Shown one piece after another: positions 18,107 through 26,318 of a DNA stretch of 64,000 nucleotides. Source of the stretch: Oscillospiraceae bacterium. Lineage in GTDB: Bacteria; Bacillota; Clostridia; Oscillospirales; Oscillospiraceae. Positions within the stretch are counted from its first letter, which is position 1; the number at the start of each line of letters is the position of its first letter. Location of the stretch: assembly GCA_902765025.1 (NCBI GenBank), contig CACWYC010000005.1, positions 1-64,000 of the forward strand, in the 5' to 3' direction. Position numbers and translations under genes: made by a program. The notes beneath the pieces are model-generated. The model was not told the origin of the DNA. It did no database searches and was given only the letters and a program-made list of their open reading frames with translations.

Positions 18107-19699
18107 ATGAGACGAGTGATACGGCTGCTGGCCCTGGGCCTGGCCCTGGTGCTGGCGATGACGGCATGCGGCGCCGGAGAGACCGCGCCGGGCCTTACGC
18201 TGCGCATCGCCATGGCCGACAGCCCCGCCACGCTGGACCCGGCTCTGGTGTCCACCGACACGGAGAAGACCCTGGCGGGCCACCTGTTTGAAAATCTGAT
18301 GAAGCTGACCCCCGAGGGCGTGATGCCCGCCATGTGCCGCAGCTATGAGGTGACGGACAATTTGGACGGCACCGAGACCTACACCTTCGCGCTGCGGGAG
18401 GGCGTGGCCTGGTCGGATGGAAGATCCGTCACCGCCGGCGACTTTGTGTTCGCCTGGCAGCGGCTGGTGGATCCGGAGACCGCCTCCCCCAACGCCGCGC
18501 TGCTGGACATGGTGGCGGGCTACGAGGAGGCGCGCGCCGGCGACGTCCACGCCCTGCAGGTGGAGGCCCTCGACGAGCATACCCTTGTGGTGGCCCTTAA
18601 CTGCCACTGCCCCTACTTCATCTCCACCGTCTGCACCGCTGCGGCCACCTGCCCGGTACGGGCCGACGTGGTGGGCCAGCCGGGCTGGGATATGAACCTG
18701 GCTGCCATTACCACCAACGGCCCCTATGTGCTGTCCCGCCGCACGGCGGACGGCGTGGAGCTGACGGCGGTGGAGGGCTACTATGACGCCGGCCGCCTGG
18801 GCGTGACCACCTTGCAGTTCACCTACAATGTGAACACCGCCACCGCCATGGCCCAATACGATGCCGGGGAGCTGGACGTGGTGATGGATGCCACCGGCGA
18901 GGACGATGCCGTGCTGTCCTACCTGCCCCAGACCACCGTGCTGCTGGCCAACCAGATGGCGGGCTCCCTCCGCAGCGAGGCGCTGCGCCAGGCTCTCAGC
19001 GCCGTCATTGACCGCAACGCCCTGGCCGCCCTGGCAGGGGAGGGGCGCATGGCGGTGGGCGGCATCGTGCCCCGGGGCACCGTGGCCACCCAGGGCGGCG
19101 CCTTCCGGGATCTGTCCACCGATCCCATTGACAACACCCCCGAGAACTATGAGACCATCGCCTCTGCCGCCGCCGCTGCCCTGGCGGAGAGCGGCGCGCT
19201 GTCCACCATCTCCGAGACGGAGAACGGTATGATTTCCCTGGCCTATGAGGCGAGCAACGAGGAGGTGGCCAAGGCGCTGCAACAGGTGTGGAAGGACAAG
19301 CTGGGCGTTCGGGTGCTGCTGCGGGGCATGGACAGCGAAAGCCTGGCCGCCGCCCTGACCCGGGGCGAGTTCGCCCTGGCCCTCACCGACCTGACCTCCG
19401 ACCGCAACGACGCCCTGGGCTTCCTGGGCCGGTTTTCCACCGGCGCTGAGGGCAACTTCGGCAGCTACCACTCCAGTGCCTACGACCTGCTGATGCGCTG
19501 CGCCGCCGCGGCCAAAAGCGCCGAGGCCCGTGACGCCTACCTGGTGGACGCCGAGGAGCTGCTCATCGACAGCGGCTATGTGATGCCCCTCTACGGCGCC
19601 ACCCACTACTGGCTGGTGCGGCCCAATCTGACAGGCGCGCTGGATAACGGCCAGGACACCCACTATTTCACCTACGTCCGGGAGATTCCCGCGGCGTAA
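18107..19699 (+). CDS. Oligopeptide ABC transporter solute-binding lipoprotein (OppA-like)
   Basis: Extracytoplasmic peptide-binding protein of family 5. The ATG at 18107 (GGAG upstream) gives 530 residues beginning MRRVIRLLALGLALVL with a lipoprotein signal and Cys near residue 22. Family features include TLDPALVSTDTEK, TFALREGVAWSDG and VTAGDFVFAWQRLVDP, close to OppA of Gram-positive bacteria. It has its own promoter and terminator and no adjacent permease or ATPase genes, so it may serve a transporter encoded elsewhere. It is a different subgroup from the lipoprotein at 1223-2764. Confidence 0.9.
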   Translation: MRRVIRLLALGLALVLAMTACGAGETAPGLTLRIAMADSPATLDPALVSTDTEKTLAGHLFENLMKLTPEGVMPAMCRSYEVTDNLDGTETYTFALREGVAWSDGRSVTAGDFVFAWQRLVDPETASPNAALLDMVAGYEEARAGDVHALQVEALDEHTLVVALNCHCPYFISTVCTAAATCPVRADVVGQPGWDMNLAAITTNGPYVLSRRTADGVELTAVEGYYDAGRLGVTTLQFTYNVNTATAMAQYDAGELDVVMDATGEDDAVLSYLPQTTVLLANQMAGSLRSEALRQALSAVIDRNALAALAGEGRMAVGGIVPRGTVATQGGAFRDLSTDPIDNTPENYETIASAAAAALAESGALSTISETENGMISLAYEASNEEVAKALQQVWKDKLGVRVLLRGMDSESLAAALTRGEFALALTDLTSDRNDALGFLGRFSTGAEGNFGSYHSSAYDLLMRCAAAAKSAEARDAYLVDAEELLIDSGYVMPLYGATHYWLVRPNLTGALDNGQDTHYFTYVREIPAA

Positions 19700-19711
19700 T
19701 CTAATGCAAAG

Positions 19712-19746
19712 AAAAAAGGAACGGCCCTGGGGCCGTTCCTTTTTTC
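19712..19746. terminator. Bidirectional terminator between the OppA-like gene and tig
   Basis: AAAAAAGGAACGGCC followed by CTGG and GGCCGTTCCTTTTTT: a near-perfect symmetrical stem with A and T runs on both flanks. Confidence 0.92.
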
Positions 19747-19780
19747 TATACAGGCGCAATGAAAATTTTGCAAGTACCCA

Positions 19781-21037
19781 TCAAAGCCGCTTGCCGCTCT
19801 CCGTCACCACGGCCCTGGCCTTGGCAAGGCGCATATCGTGGCGCAGCCGCACCGGGGGCAGCTGGGCCCGGAGGGTCTCCTCGGGAATCTGATACTGGGC
19901 GGAGAGGGTGTCGTACTGGGCCGCCAGCTCTTCCTCGGTCACATCCAGGTTTTCCAGCCGGGCGATCTCCGTCATGGCCAGCTCGTACCGGGCGGCGTTT
20001 TCCGCCTGGGCGCGGGAGTGGCTGCGCAGGTCGTCCATGGTGAGGCCCGAGGCGTCCAGATAGTCCTGCAAGGCCATGCCCTGGGCGGCCATGTGGTTTT
20101 TCAGCTCTTGCAGCAGCCCGTCCAGCTGGTTTTCAATCATGGCAGGGGGCAGGGCCACCGTCATGCCGTCGATGACCTGCTGCACCAGGGCGTCGGCCCA
20201 CTCGCTTTCCCGCTGCTGGGCCCGGCGGGCCAGTGCGTCCTCCATAATGTGGCGGCGCAGGGCGGAGGCGTCGGCAAAATCCAGGGCCCGTGCCAGGGCG
20301 TCGTCCAGCGCCGGCACGGTGCGGCGGGTGACGGCGTGGCACTTCACACGGAACACCGCGTCCTTCCCCGCCAGCTCCGGGGCGTACTCCGTGGGGAAGG
20401 TCACCTTCACGTCCCGCTCGCTGCCTACGGTCATGCCCGCCACCTGCTCCTCAAATCCGGGGATGAACATACCGCTGCCCAGCAGCAGGGGATACTGCTC
20501 CCCCTTGCCGCCGGGGAAGGCCACGCCGTCCAGAAAGCCCTCGAAGTCGATGGTCACCTCGTCGCCCATGGCGGCTCTGTCCGGGTGCTCCTCCACCAGG
20601 TTGTCCTGCAAAAAGTCCCGGATGGCCTGCTCCGTGTCCTCGGCGGACAGCTCCACCGCGCCGTAGGGGGACGCCAGGCCCTTATACTGCCCCAGCGTCA
20701 CCTCCGGGTACAGGTCGATGAGAGCGGTGAAGGAGAAGCCGTCGCTGTCGATGGCGTCCACGTGGAGGGTGGGGGTGCCGGCAAGCTGGATGTCCTGGTT
20801 GGCGATGGCGTCCACCAGCGCCTGGGGGTACACGGCGTTCACCGCCTCCTGGTACAGGAAGTCGCCGCCGTAGGCCGCCTCCAGCTTCTGACGCGTCACC
20901 TCACCGTCCACCGGGAACAGGGTTTTTACGCCCTGGTAGGCGTCCATCAATGCCTTTTGCCACACGTCCTTTTCCACCTGAATGGTCAGCTTCACCTGGC
21001 GCTGCTGCGCCAAATCCTCGCGGCGTAATACGGTCAT
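19781..21037 (-). CDS. Trigger factor family chaperone, atypical (no ribosome-docking signature)
   Basis: Trigger-factor-like folding protein. The 418 residues show the domain order N-terminal domain, FKBP-type PPIase domain (GDEVTIDFEGFLDG through GSGMFIPGFEEQVAGM, about residues 150-235) and a helical C-terminal chaperone domain. At residues 38-50, where trigger factors carry GFRxGKxP for docking on ribosomal protein L23, this protein reads TLFPVDGEVTRQ. It may therefore not bind ribosomes. It is not next to clpP-clpX, the usual Firmicutes tig neighbours, but is divergent from a Crp/Fnr regulator gene. ATG at 21037 with GAGGAGG upstream. It is more likely a paralogue than the main trigger factor. 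Confidence 0.8.
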   Translation of the reverse strand: MTVLRREDLAQQRQVKLTIQVEKDVWQKALMDAYQGVKTLFPVDGEVTRQKLEAAYGGDFLYQEAVNAVYPQALVDAIANQDIQLAGTPTLHVDAIDSDGFSFTALIDLYPEVTLGQYKGLASPYGAVELSAEDTEQAIRDFLQDNLVEEHPDRAAMGDEVTIDFEGFLDGVAFPGGKGEQYPLLLGSGMFIPGFEEQVAGMTVGSERDVKVTFPTEYAPELAGKDAVFRVKCHAVTRRTVPALDDALARALDFADASALRRHIMEDALARRAQQRESEWADALVQQVIDGMTVALPPAMIENQLDGLLQELKNHMAAQGMALQDYLDASGLTMDDLRSHSRAQAENAARYELAMTEIARLENLDVTEEELAAQYDTLSAQYQIPEETLRAQLPPVRLRHDMRLAKARAVVTESGKRL

Positions 21038-21071
21038 AGGGGAATGCCTCCTCGTCAAAAATCGTACCCCC

Positions 21072-21100
21072 AGTATACGGGATTTCACCCTCTGTGGCAA
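21072..21100 (-). promoter_or_regulatory. Promoter of the trigger-factor-like gene with shared motif in its spacer
   Basis: On the minus strand TTGCCA (21100-21095), 17 bases, TATACT (21077-21072). The plus-strand motif GATTTCACCCTCTGTG (21081-21096) fills the spacer; the same motif occurs in the nfnAB promoter. Confidence 0.65.
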
Positions 21101-21119
21101 GGGCCAGTTGTAAAAAATA

Positions 21120-21135
21120 TGTGACATTTGCCACA
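21120..21135. promoter_or_regulatory. Candidate Crp/Fnr-type operator
   Basis: TGTGACATTTGCCACA is TGTGA-N6-CCACA, one base from the Crp-type palindrome TGTGA-N6-TCACA. It lies between the trigger-factor-like gene and the Crp/Fnr regulator gene, a natural place for autoregulation. Confidence 0.5.
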
Positions 21136-21200
21136 AATGGGTAGGCAAGGTGGGCAGGGCGTGGTAAAATAATGAATACGAAAAAGAAAGGGTGACATCT

Positions 21201-21842
21201 ATGGAGCAGTTTCCCCTGTTTCGCAACATTACGGCGGAGCAGTGGCAGGATATGCAGCGGTGTTTCGGCGTGGTGGAGCGCAGCTACCGCGCCGACGAGG
21301 TGATCTACGACTTCGGCGACGGCAGAAACATGATCGGCATTGTGCTGTCCGGCTCGGCGGTGGTGGAACGCATCGACGACCAGGGCAACCGGGCCATTCT
21401 GGAGCATCTCACCCCCGGCGGCGTGTTCGGCGAAATGCTGATGTTCGCCAACGTCCACGGCGACAGCATTCGCGTGCTGTGCGAGCAGCCGGGACGGGTG
21501 TGCTTCCTGTCCTACCAGGCCCTGACCAAGCGGTGCGAAAACGCCTGCGACCACCACAGCCGCCTGGTGGAGAATATGTTCACCCTGGTGGCGGACAAGG
21601 CCACGCTGCTCTCCGAGCGGGTGGAAGTGCTGTCCCGCCGCAGCATCCGGGACAAGCTGCTGTGCTATTTTGCCATGCAGTCCGCCAAGGGGCAGCAGAG
21701 TGCGTTCACCCTGCCCTTCACCCTCAGCGCCCTGGCCGACTACATCTCCGCCGACCGCAGCGCCATGATGCGGGAGCTGAAAAAGATGCGTGCAGAGGGC
21801 ATTGTGGAGGTCAAGGGACGGCAGGTGCGGCTGACGGCGTAA
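21201..21842 (+). CDS. Crp/Fnr family transcriptional regulator
   Basis: DNA-binding regulator with an N-terminal cyclic-nucleotide-binding-type beta roll (about residues 10-120, including GIVLSGSAVV and GGVFGEML) and a C-terminal winged helix (FTLSALADYISADRSAMMRELKKM). The 213-residue length is typical. It lacks the N-terminal Cys cluster of FNR, so the effector is unknown. ATG at 21201 follows AGAAAGG by nine bases; a GTG at 21192 is less well placed. Neighbours (trigger-factor-like gene, NfnAB) and shared promoter motifs suggest local targets. Confidence 0.9.
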   Translation: MEQFPLFRNITAEQWQDMQRCFGVVERSYRADEVIYDFGDGRNMIGIVLSGSAVVERIDDQGNRAILEHLTPGGVFGEMLMFANVHGDSIRVLCEQPGRVCFLSYQALTKRCENACDHHSRLVENMFTLVADKATLLSERVEVLSRRSIRDKLLCYFAMQSAKGQQSAFTLPFTLSALADYISADRSAMMRELKKMRAEGIVEVKGRQVRLTA

Positions 21843-21871
21843 ATTTGCTGCGGCAGAGCATCGCCATGGAT

Positions 21872-21901
21872 TGACGATTTCACCCCCTGTGTGGTACAAT
21901 A
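21872..21901 (+). promoter_or_regulatory. nfnAB promoter with shared motif in its spacer
   Basis: TTGACG (21872-21877), 18 bases, TACAAT (21896-21901). The spacer begins GATTTCACCCCCTGTG (21877-21892), matching 15 of 16 bases of the motif at 21081-21096. Confidence 0.7.
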
Positions 21902-21968
21902 TGTCATTGGAACAACCCAACTCAGATATTCCGCGTAAGAATAACTATTGTGGAAAGAGGGATCACTT

Positions 21969-22811
21969 ATGTATCGTATCGTGACGAAGGAAGCGCTGAA
22001 GCCCACGGTCATCCTCTACGAGATCGAGGCCCCCATGGTGGCGAAAAAGGCCCAGCCCGGCCAGTTCATCATCCTCCGGGTGGATGAGAACGGCGAGCGT
22101 ATACCCATCACCATCCATGACTTCGACCGGGAGAAGGGCACTGTCACCATCATCGTGCAGACGGTGGGCGCCACTACCGAGAAGCTGAGCCACAAGCAGC
22201 AGGGCGATTTCCTGCAGGACTTCGTAGGCCCCCTGGGCAAGCCCACCGAGACGGAAGGCCGCAAGAAGGTCTGCGTGGTGGGCGGCGGCGTAGGCTGTGC
22301 CATCGCCTACCCGGTGCTGAAAAAGTTCCATGATGACGGCGCCGAGGTCCACGCGGTGGTGGGCTTCAAGAATAAGGACGTGGTCATCCTGGAGGACAAG
22401 TTCAAGGCTGTGTCCTCCGTGCTGAAAGTCTGCACCGACGATGGCAGCTACGGCCAGAAGGGCCTGGTCACCGATGCGCTGAAAGAGCTGCTGGATGCCG
22501 GTAACGTGTATGACGAGATTTTCGCCATCGGCCCCATGATTATGATGAAGTTCGTCTCCAAGACCACCGAGCCCTACGGCATCCCCACCACCGTGTCCAT
22601 GTCCCCCATTATGATCGACGGCACCGGCATGTGCGGCGGCTGCCGCCTCACCGTGGGCGGCGAGACCAAGTTCGCCTGCGTGGACGGCCCCGACTTCGAC
22701 GGCCATCAGGTGGACTGGGACCTGGCTGTGAAGCGCAACCAGATGTACCGGGAGTTTGAGATGCATAAGCATGACGAGGTTTGCAATCTGTACAAGCAGG
22801 AGGTAAAGTGA
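21969..22811 (+). CDS. nfnA: NADH-dependent ferredoxin:NADP+ oxidoreductase subunit A (NfnA / SudB)
   Basis: Small subunit of the electron-bifurcating transhydrogenase that couples NADH and reduced ferredoxin to NADP+ reduction. The 280-residue protein has a ferredoxin-NADP reductase-type FAD domain (GQFIILRVDENGERIPITI), an NAD-binding segment (VCVVGGGVGCAIAYPVL) and a C-terminal [2Fe-2S] site (GMCGGCRLTV with a later Cys in FACVDG). ATG at 21969 follows AGAGGG; an in-frame ATG further upstream lacks a site. It is one base from nfnB, in one operon. Older annotations call it sulfide dehydrogenase subunit beta. Confidence 0.93.
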   Translation: MYRIVTKEALKPTVILYEIEAPMVAKKAQPGQFIILRVDENGERIPITIHDFDREKGTVTIIVQTVGATTEKLSHKQQGDFLQDFVGPLGKPTETEGRKKVCVVGGGVGCAIAYPVLKKFHDDGAEVHAVVGFKNKDVVILEDKFKAVSSVLKVCTDDGSYGQKGLVTDALKELLDAGNVYDEIFAIGPMIMMKFVSKTTEPYGIPTTVSMSPIMIDGTGMCGGCRLTVGGETKFACVDGPDFDGHQVDWDLAVKRNQMYREFEMHKHDEVCNLYKQEVK

Positions 22812-22812
22812 C

Positions 22813-24204
22813 ATGCCGAATATGAGCCTTAAAAAGAACGAAATGCCCTCCCAGGACCCCAACATCCGCAACAAAAACTTCCTGGAGGTGGCCCTGGGCT
22901 ACACTGAGGCCCAGGCCCTGGACGAGGCCCAGCGGTGCCTGAACTGCAAGGCCCATCCCTGCGTCAACGGCTGCCCCGTCAACGTCCGCATCCCCGAGTT
23001 TATCCAGAAGATCGTGGAGCACGATTTTGAGGGCGCCTATCAGGTCATCCATCAAACCAGCTCCCTGCCCGCCGTGTGCGGCCGCGTGTGTCCCCAGGAG
23101 AGCCAGTGCGAGATGCACTGCGTCCGTGGCAAGAAGGGAGACCCCGTGGGCATCGGCCGCCTGGAGCGGTTCGTGGCCGACTGGCACAACGCCCACACCT
23201 GCGAGGTGCCCCCTCGTCCCACCCCCAACGGCCACAAGGTGGCCATCATCGGCTCCGGCCCTGCCGGTCTCACCTGCGCCGGCGACCTGGCCAAGCTGGG
23301 CTATGAGGTCACCGTGTTTGAGGCCCTCCACCTGGCCGGCGGCGTGCTGGTGTACGGCATCCCCGAGTTCCGTCTGCCCAAGAGCATCGTGCAGAAGGAA
23401 GTGGACGGCCTGAAGGATATGGGCGTCAAGGTGGAGACCAACATGGTCATCGGCCGGGTGGTGTCCATCGACGAGCTGATGGAGCAGTATGGCTTCGAGG
23501 CCGTGTTCATCGGCTCCGGCGCCGGCCTGCCCATGTTCATGCACATCCCCGGCGAGAATCTCAAGGGCGTGTACAGCGCCAACGAGTTCCTCACCCGTAT
23601 CAATCTGATGAAGGCCTACCGCGCCGACTCCGACACCCCCATCATGGATCTCAAGGGCAAGAAGGTGGCCGTTGTCGGCGGCGGCAACGTGGCTATGGAC
23701 GCCGCCCGCTGCTCCAAGCGTCTGGGCGCCGACGTGTACGTGGTGTATCGCCGCGGCATGGAGGAGCTGCCCGCCCGTAAGGAAGAGGTGGAGCACGCCA
23801 TTGAGGAGGGCATCATCTTCAAGACCCTCAATAACCCCGTGCAGATCAACGGCGACGCCGAGGACTGCGTCAAGTCCATGACCTGCATCGAGATGGAGCT
23901 GGGCGAGCCCGACGCCTCCGGCCGCCGCAGCCCTGTGGCCAAGGCCGGCTCCGAGTTCGACCTGCCGGTGGACGCCGTCATCATGTCCCTGGGCACCAGC
24001 CCCAACCCGCTGATTAAGAGCACCACCGAGGGCCTGGAGGTCAACCGCAAGGGCGGCATCATCGTCAACGAGGACGGCCTCACCTCCCGCGCCGGCGTGT
24101 ATGCCGGCGGCGACGCCGTCACCGGCGCTGCCACGGTGATTCTGGCCATGGGCGCCGGCAAGCTGGGCGCCAAGTCCATCCACGAGTATTTGAGCAACAA
24201 GTAA
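22813..24204 (+). CDS. nfnB: NfnB / SudA, glutamate synthase small-subunit-like flavoprotein
   Basis: Large subunit of the NfnAB complex. The 463-residue protein belongs to the GltD-like family: N-terminal double [4Fe-4S] motifs (CLNCKAHPCVNGCPV and CGRVCPQESQCEMHC), an FAD Rossmann site (VAIIGSGPAGLTCAGDLAKLGY), an NADPH site (VAVVGGGNVAMDAARCSKRLGA) and the terminal YAGGDAVTGAATVILAMGAG. AGGAGG lies upstream. It is often misannotated as the gltA/gltD glutamate synthase subunit; the adjacent NfnA argues for the bifurcating complex. A strong hairpin follows. Confidence 0.94.
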   Translation: MPNMSLKKNEMPSQDPNIRNKNFLEVALGYTEAQALDEAQRCLNCKAHPCVNGCPVNVRIPEFIQKIVEHDFEGAYQVIHQTSSLPAVCGRVCPQESQCEMHCVRGKKGDPVGIGRLERFVADWHNAHTCEVPPRPTPNGHKVAIIGSGPAGLTCAGDLAKLGYEVTVFEALHLAGGVLVYGIPEFRLPKSIVQKEVDGLKDMGVKVETNMVIGRVVSIDELMEQYGFEAVFIGSGAGLPMFMHIPGENLKGVYSANEFLTRINLMKAYRADSDTPIMDLKGKKVAVVGGGNVAMDAARCSKRLGADVYVVYRRGMEELPARKEEVEHAIEEGIIFKTLNNPVQINGDAEDCVKSMTCIEMELGEPDASGRRSPVAKAGSEFDLPVDAVIMSLGTSPNPLIKSTTEGLEVNRKGGIIVNEDGLTSRAGVYAGGDAVTGAATVILAMGAGKLGAKSIHEYLSNK

Positions 24205-24225
24205 GGCGATAGATATATAGAGTTA

Positions 24226-24260
24226 ACAGCGCCCCTGCCGATGTAAGGCAGGGGCGCTGT
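24226..24260 (+). terminator. Hairpin after nfnAB
   Basis: ACAGCGCCCCTGCC-gatgtaa-GGCAGGGGCGCTGT: a 14-bp perfect stem directly downstream of nfnB, without a clear T tract. Confidence 0.7.
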
Positions 24261-24363
24261 GCCGTCTTGCAGGGTGCGCCAAATGGAGATAGGGATAGTG
24301 AAAAAACGGTTGTAAAATGCACATAATTATGCTATGATTATGTACAGAAAGGAAGTGCATATT

Positions 24364-24627
24364 ATGCCGCAGATTCGACCCATCACGGATTTACGCAATA
24401 CCACGGAGATCTCTAACCTGTGCCACGCCAAAAAGGAGCCTATTTTCATCACCAAAAACGGCTACGGCGACATGGTAGTCATGAGTATGGACACCTATGA
24501 CGAGCTGCTGGAGCTGGCCATGAGCGACGCCGCCATCGCGGAGGCGGAGGCGGAGCTGGCGAGAGACGGCGTGACGTATGACGCCCGGGAGCAGTTGGCG
24601 GCGCTGCGGAGGAAGCACCTTGGATAA
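24364..24627 (+). CDS. Phd/YefM-type antitoxin, orphan
   Basis: Antitoxin of a type II system. The 87-residue protein opens MPQIRPITDLRNTTEIS and contains the Phd/YefM core (PIFITKNGYGDMVVMSMDTYDELLEL) with an acidic, helical C terminus that would wrap the toxin. ATG at 24364 with AGGAAG upstream. Its toxin reading frame, which starts at a TTG overlapping its stop, ends after seven codons, so it has no functional partner here. It may still autorepress or act on toxins encoded elsewhere, such as the ParE-like toxin at 61694. Confidence 0.85.
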   Translation: MPQIRPITDLRNTTEISNLCHAKKEPIFITKNGYGDMVVMSMDTYDELLELAMSDAAIAEAEAELARDGVTYDAREQLAALRRKHLG

Positions 24628-24643
24628 GTACACGATGTATTAA
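24620..24643 (+). pseudogene. Remnant of the cognate RelE/ParE-type toxin
   Basis: A well-placed GGAGGA (24608-24613) precedes TTG at 24620. This opens LDKYTMY and then a TAA at 24641. RelE/ParE toxins of this arrangement commonly begin with MDKY-like residues and overlap the antitoxin stop, so this appears to be the toxin start with the rest lost. A GTAGGG-type intergenic repeat starts about 25 bases downstream. Confidence 0.5.
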
Positions 24644-24667
24644 CGCCCCGTTCTAAAACGCCTCGCC

Positions 24668-24699
24668 CCTCCGTAGGGCGGGACCTATGTGTCCCGCCA
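24668..24699 (+). repeat. GTAGGG hairpin repeat, copy identical to 38953-38984
   Basis: All 32 bases are identical to positions 38953-38984. The element starts CCTCCGTAGGGC and contains the inverted arms GGCGGGAC and GTCCCGCC. Confidence 0.8.
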
Positions 24700-24724
24700 T
24701 TGTCGGAAGCGATTGCTACATAAC

Positions 24725-24756
24725 AAAAGACAGCGCCACGAAAGGCGCTGTCTTTC
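24725..24756. terminator. Bidirectional terminator upstream of the radical SAM gene end
   Basis: AAAAGACAGCGCC-acgaaa-GGCGCTGTCTTT, with A and T flanks; ends the minus-strand radical SAM gene. Confidence 0.8.
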
Positions 24757-24770
24757 ACATTTTCAAAATC

Positions 24771-25661
24771 TCAAAAATCCACAGTGCCGTTAATCACGTG
24801 CAAATCGTAGGGCTCGTACATCACGTGGCGGTAGCCCTCCACGTCCATCTTCACGCCGGTCCAGTCGCTGTGGATGTCGCCGTTCTGCTTGATGAGGATG
24901 TCGTAGAGAATGTCGTAGGTGACGCCGTTTTCATCCGTTTCCACGATGGTGGAGTAGGGCAGCGTCTTGTGGTAGGTCATGTGGAGGCCCTTGTACTGGA
25001 AGTGGAAGCCGTTGCGCATACGGCAGCCGTCCAGGCCCTTGTAGGTGAACAGGCGCCGCAAGTCCTGGAGGATTTTGTCGTTTTCCTCCTCATACAGGTT
25101 CTCCGGCGTGGTGGCGGTGTAGTCGTAGCGGAACTGGATGGGGATGCCGTAGGGCAAAAACCGCTCCACGTAGTCCACCAGTTTATGGGCCGGGTAATTG
25201 CGGTACAGCACGCAGTTGATACGGGTGGGGCAGGCGATGCGGCCCAGCAGCTCATCCGGGCCCTCCTCCACGTACTTTTGCAGGTGGCGGGAGATGTTCA
25301 TGCAGGTGATTTTGTCCCGGTTCCGCTCCGTGAAGGCGATCATCTCCTCCGGCGAGGTGTGCTGCTGCACGGGGAAGGTGGTGTTGACGTACACCTTGTG
25401 GGTGGCGGGGATGGCGTCCAGCATCTGCTGCAGGGCGTCCAGGTCCGCCAGGGGCTCGCCGCCGGTGAACACGAAGTCGCACCGGGGGGTGATGGCGTCC
25501 ATGATACGGATGCTGTCGATAATTTTCGCCAGGCTGAAGCCGGAGCAGTCGGCGTATTCCTGCTTATTGATGCAGAAAGGGCAGTGGTTCTGGCAGTCGT
25601 AGGGCACGAATACCGTCACCGTGGCGCCGCCCTCTCTGGTCTTGTAGGGGTGGTGATCCAT
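24771..25661 (-). CDS. Radical SAM protein of unknown function
   Basis: Radical SAM enzyme: 296 residues with the CxxxCxxC cluster motif CQNHCPFC near residue 24 and a GGEP SAM-binding motif (VFTGGEPLADL). After the core barrel there is no clear auxiliary iron-sulfur (SPASM) cluster, although single cysteines occur. The substrate is unknown. GAGGAAAC precedes the ATG. The gene is single, convergent with the orphan antitoxin across a terminator and about 100 bases from the DUF5662 gene in the same direction. It resembles small activating or tRNA-modifying members in size, but no specific match can be claimed. Confidence 0.85.
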   Translation of the reverse strand: MDHHPYKTREGGATVTVFVPYDCQNHCPFCINKQEYADCSGFSLAKIIDSIRIMDAITPRCDFVFTGGEPLADLDALQQMLDAIPATHKVYVNTTFPVQQHTSPEEMIAFTERNRDKITCMNISRHLQKYVEEGPDELLGRIACPTRINCVLYRNYPAHKLVDYVERFLPYGIPIQFRYDYTATTPENLYEEENDKILQDLRRLFTYKGLDGCRMRNGFHFQYKGLHMTYHKTLPYSTIVETDENGVTYDILYDILIKQNGDIHSDWTGVKMDVEGYRHVMYEPYDLHVINGTVDF

Positions 25662-25766
25662 GTCGTTGTTTCCTCGCTTATCAATGTTCCAACGGCTATT
25701 CTACCCTTTGGTATGGGAAAAAGCAAGGCAAATCCATAAAAATGGGTCGTTTACTTATTCACAAAG

Positions 25767-26318
25767 TCAGTAGGGGAAATTCTTATCCCGCAGCTCGGCC
25801 CGGATTTGGGCCAGGGCCTCTGTCTCGTCCTTATCTTTCAGCAAAAGCAGCCACCGGTCCAGCAATTCGCTGGTGTCGGGGTGGATGAGGATGCTGCCCT
25901 TGCTGCGCTGGTAGTAGTCGTAGGGGGAGGCGGAGGTGTACTTGTCCCCCTGGTAGACACGGCAGGCGGCGATGCGGTCGCACACCATCTCCGCCACGTA
26001 TTTTTGGGGCATTTTGTTGCCGCCGGTGGTGACGTGGCCGTCCACGGGGTCGATGCAGTAGTCGATCCAGTATTCATAGTGGTGCTTGTTGCGGCCCTTG
26101 TGGTGGAGCCAGGCCAGGCTGACGCCGGTGGCGATGCGCTCGGCGTCGTTGGGGCTGCGGTAGCCCTGGTAGTATTTCACGCCCCGGCAGAACTCATAGG
26201 GGCTGTATTTGGACAGGTCGTGGGTCAGCCCCTGCCAGTAGAGCCCCAGCCGGAAGCAGTATTTCCGCACCAGGCGGCGGTGCCGGTTGACGGTGTGCAA
26301 ATGGTCAAAAAAGTGCAT
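25767..26318 (-). CDS. DUF5662 family protein
   Basis: The 183-residue protein matches the DUF5662 pattern: HDLSKYSPYEF near residue 33, HHKGRNKHHYEYW near residue 72, and a following helical part with MPQKYVAEMVCDRIAACR. The repeated His and Asp residues suggest a metal-binding HD-like helical fold. Function is not known; relatives are frequent in Clostridia and their phages. It is monocistronic on the minus strand. GGGAGG lies before the ATG. Confidence 0.8.
   Translation of the reverse strand: MHFFDHLHTVNRHRRLVRKYCFRLGLYWQGLTHDLSKYSPYEFCRGVKYYQGYRSPNDAERIATGVSLAWLHHKGRNKHHYEYWIDYCIDPVDGHVTTGGNKMPQKYVAEMVCDRIAACRVYQGDKYTSASPYDYYQRSKGSILIHPDTSELLDRWLLLLKDKDETEALAQIRAELRDKNFPY

Noticed and set aside
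22813..24204. Annotation as glutamate synthase small subunit (gltD)
   Set aside because: The adjacent FAD/[2Fe-2S] subunit and one-base spacing fit NfnAB better, and no glutamate synthase large subunit is present.
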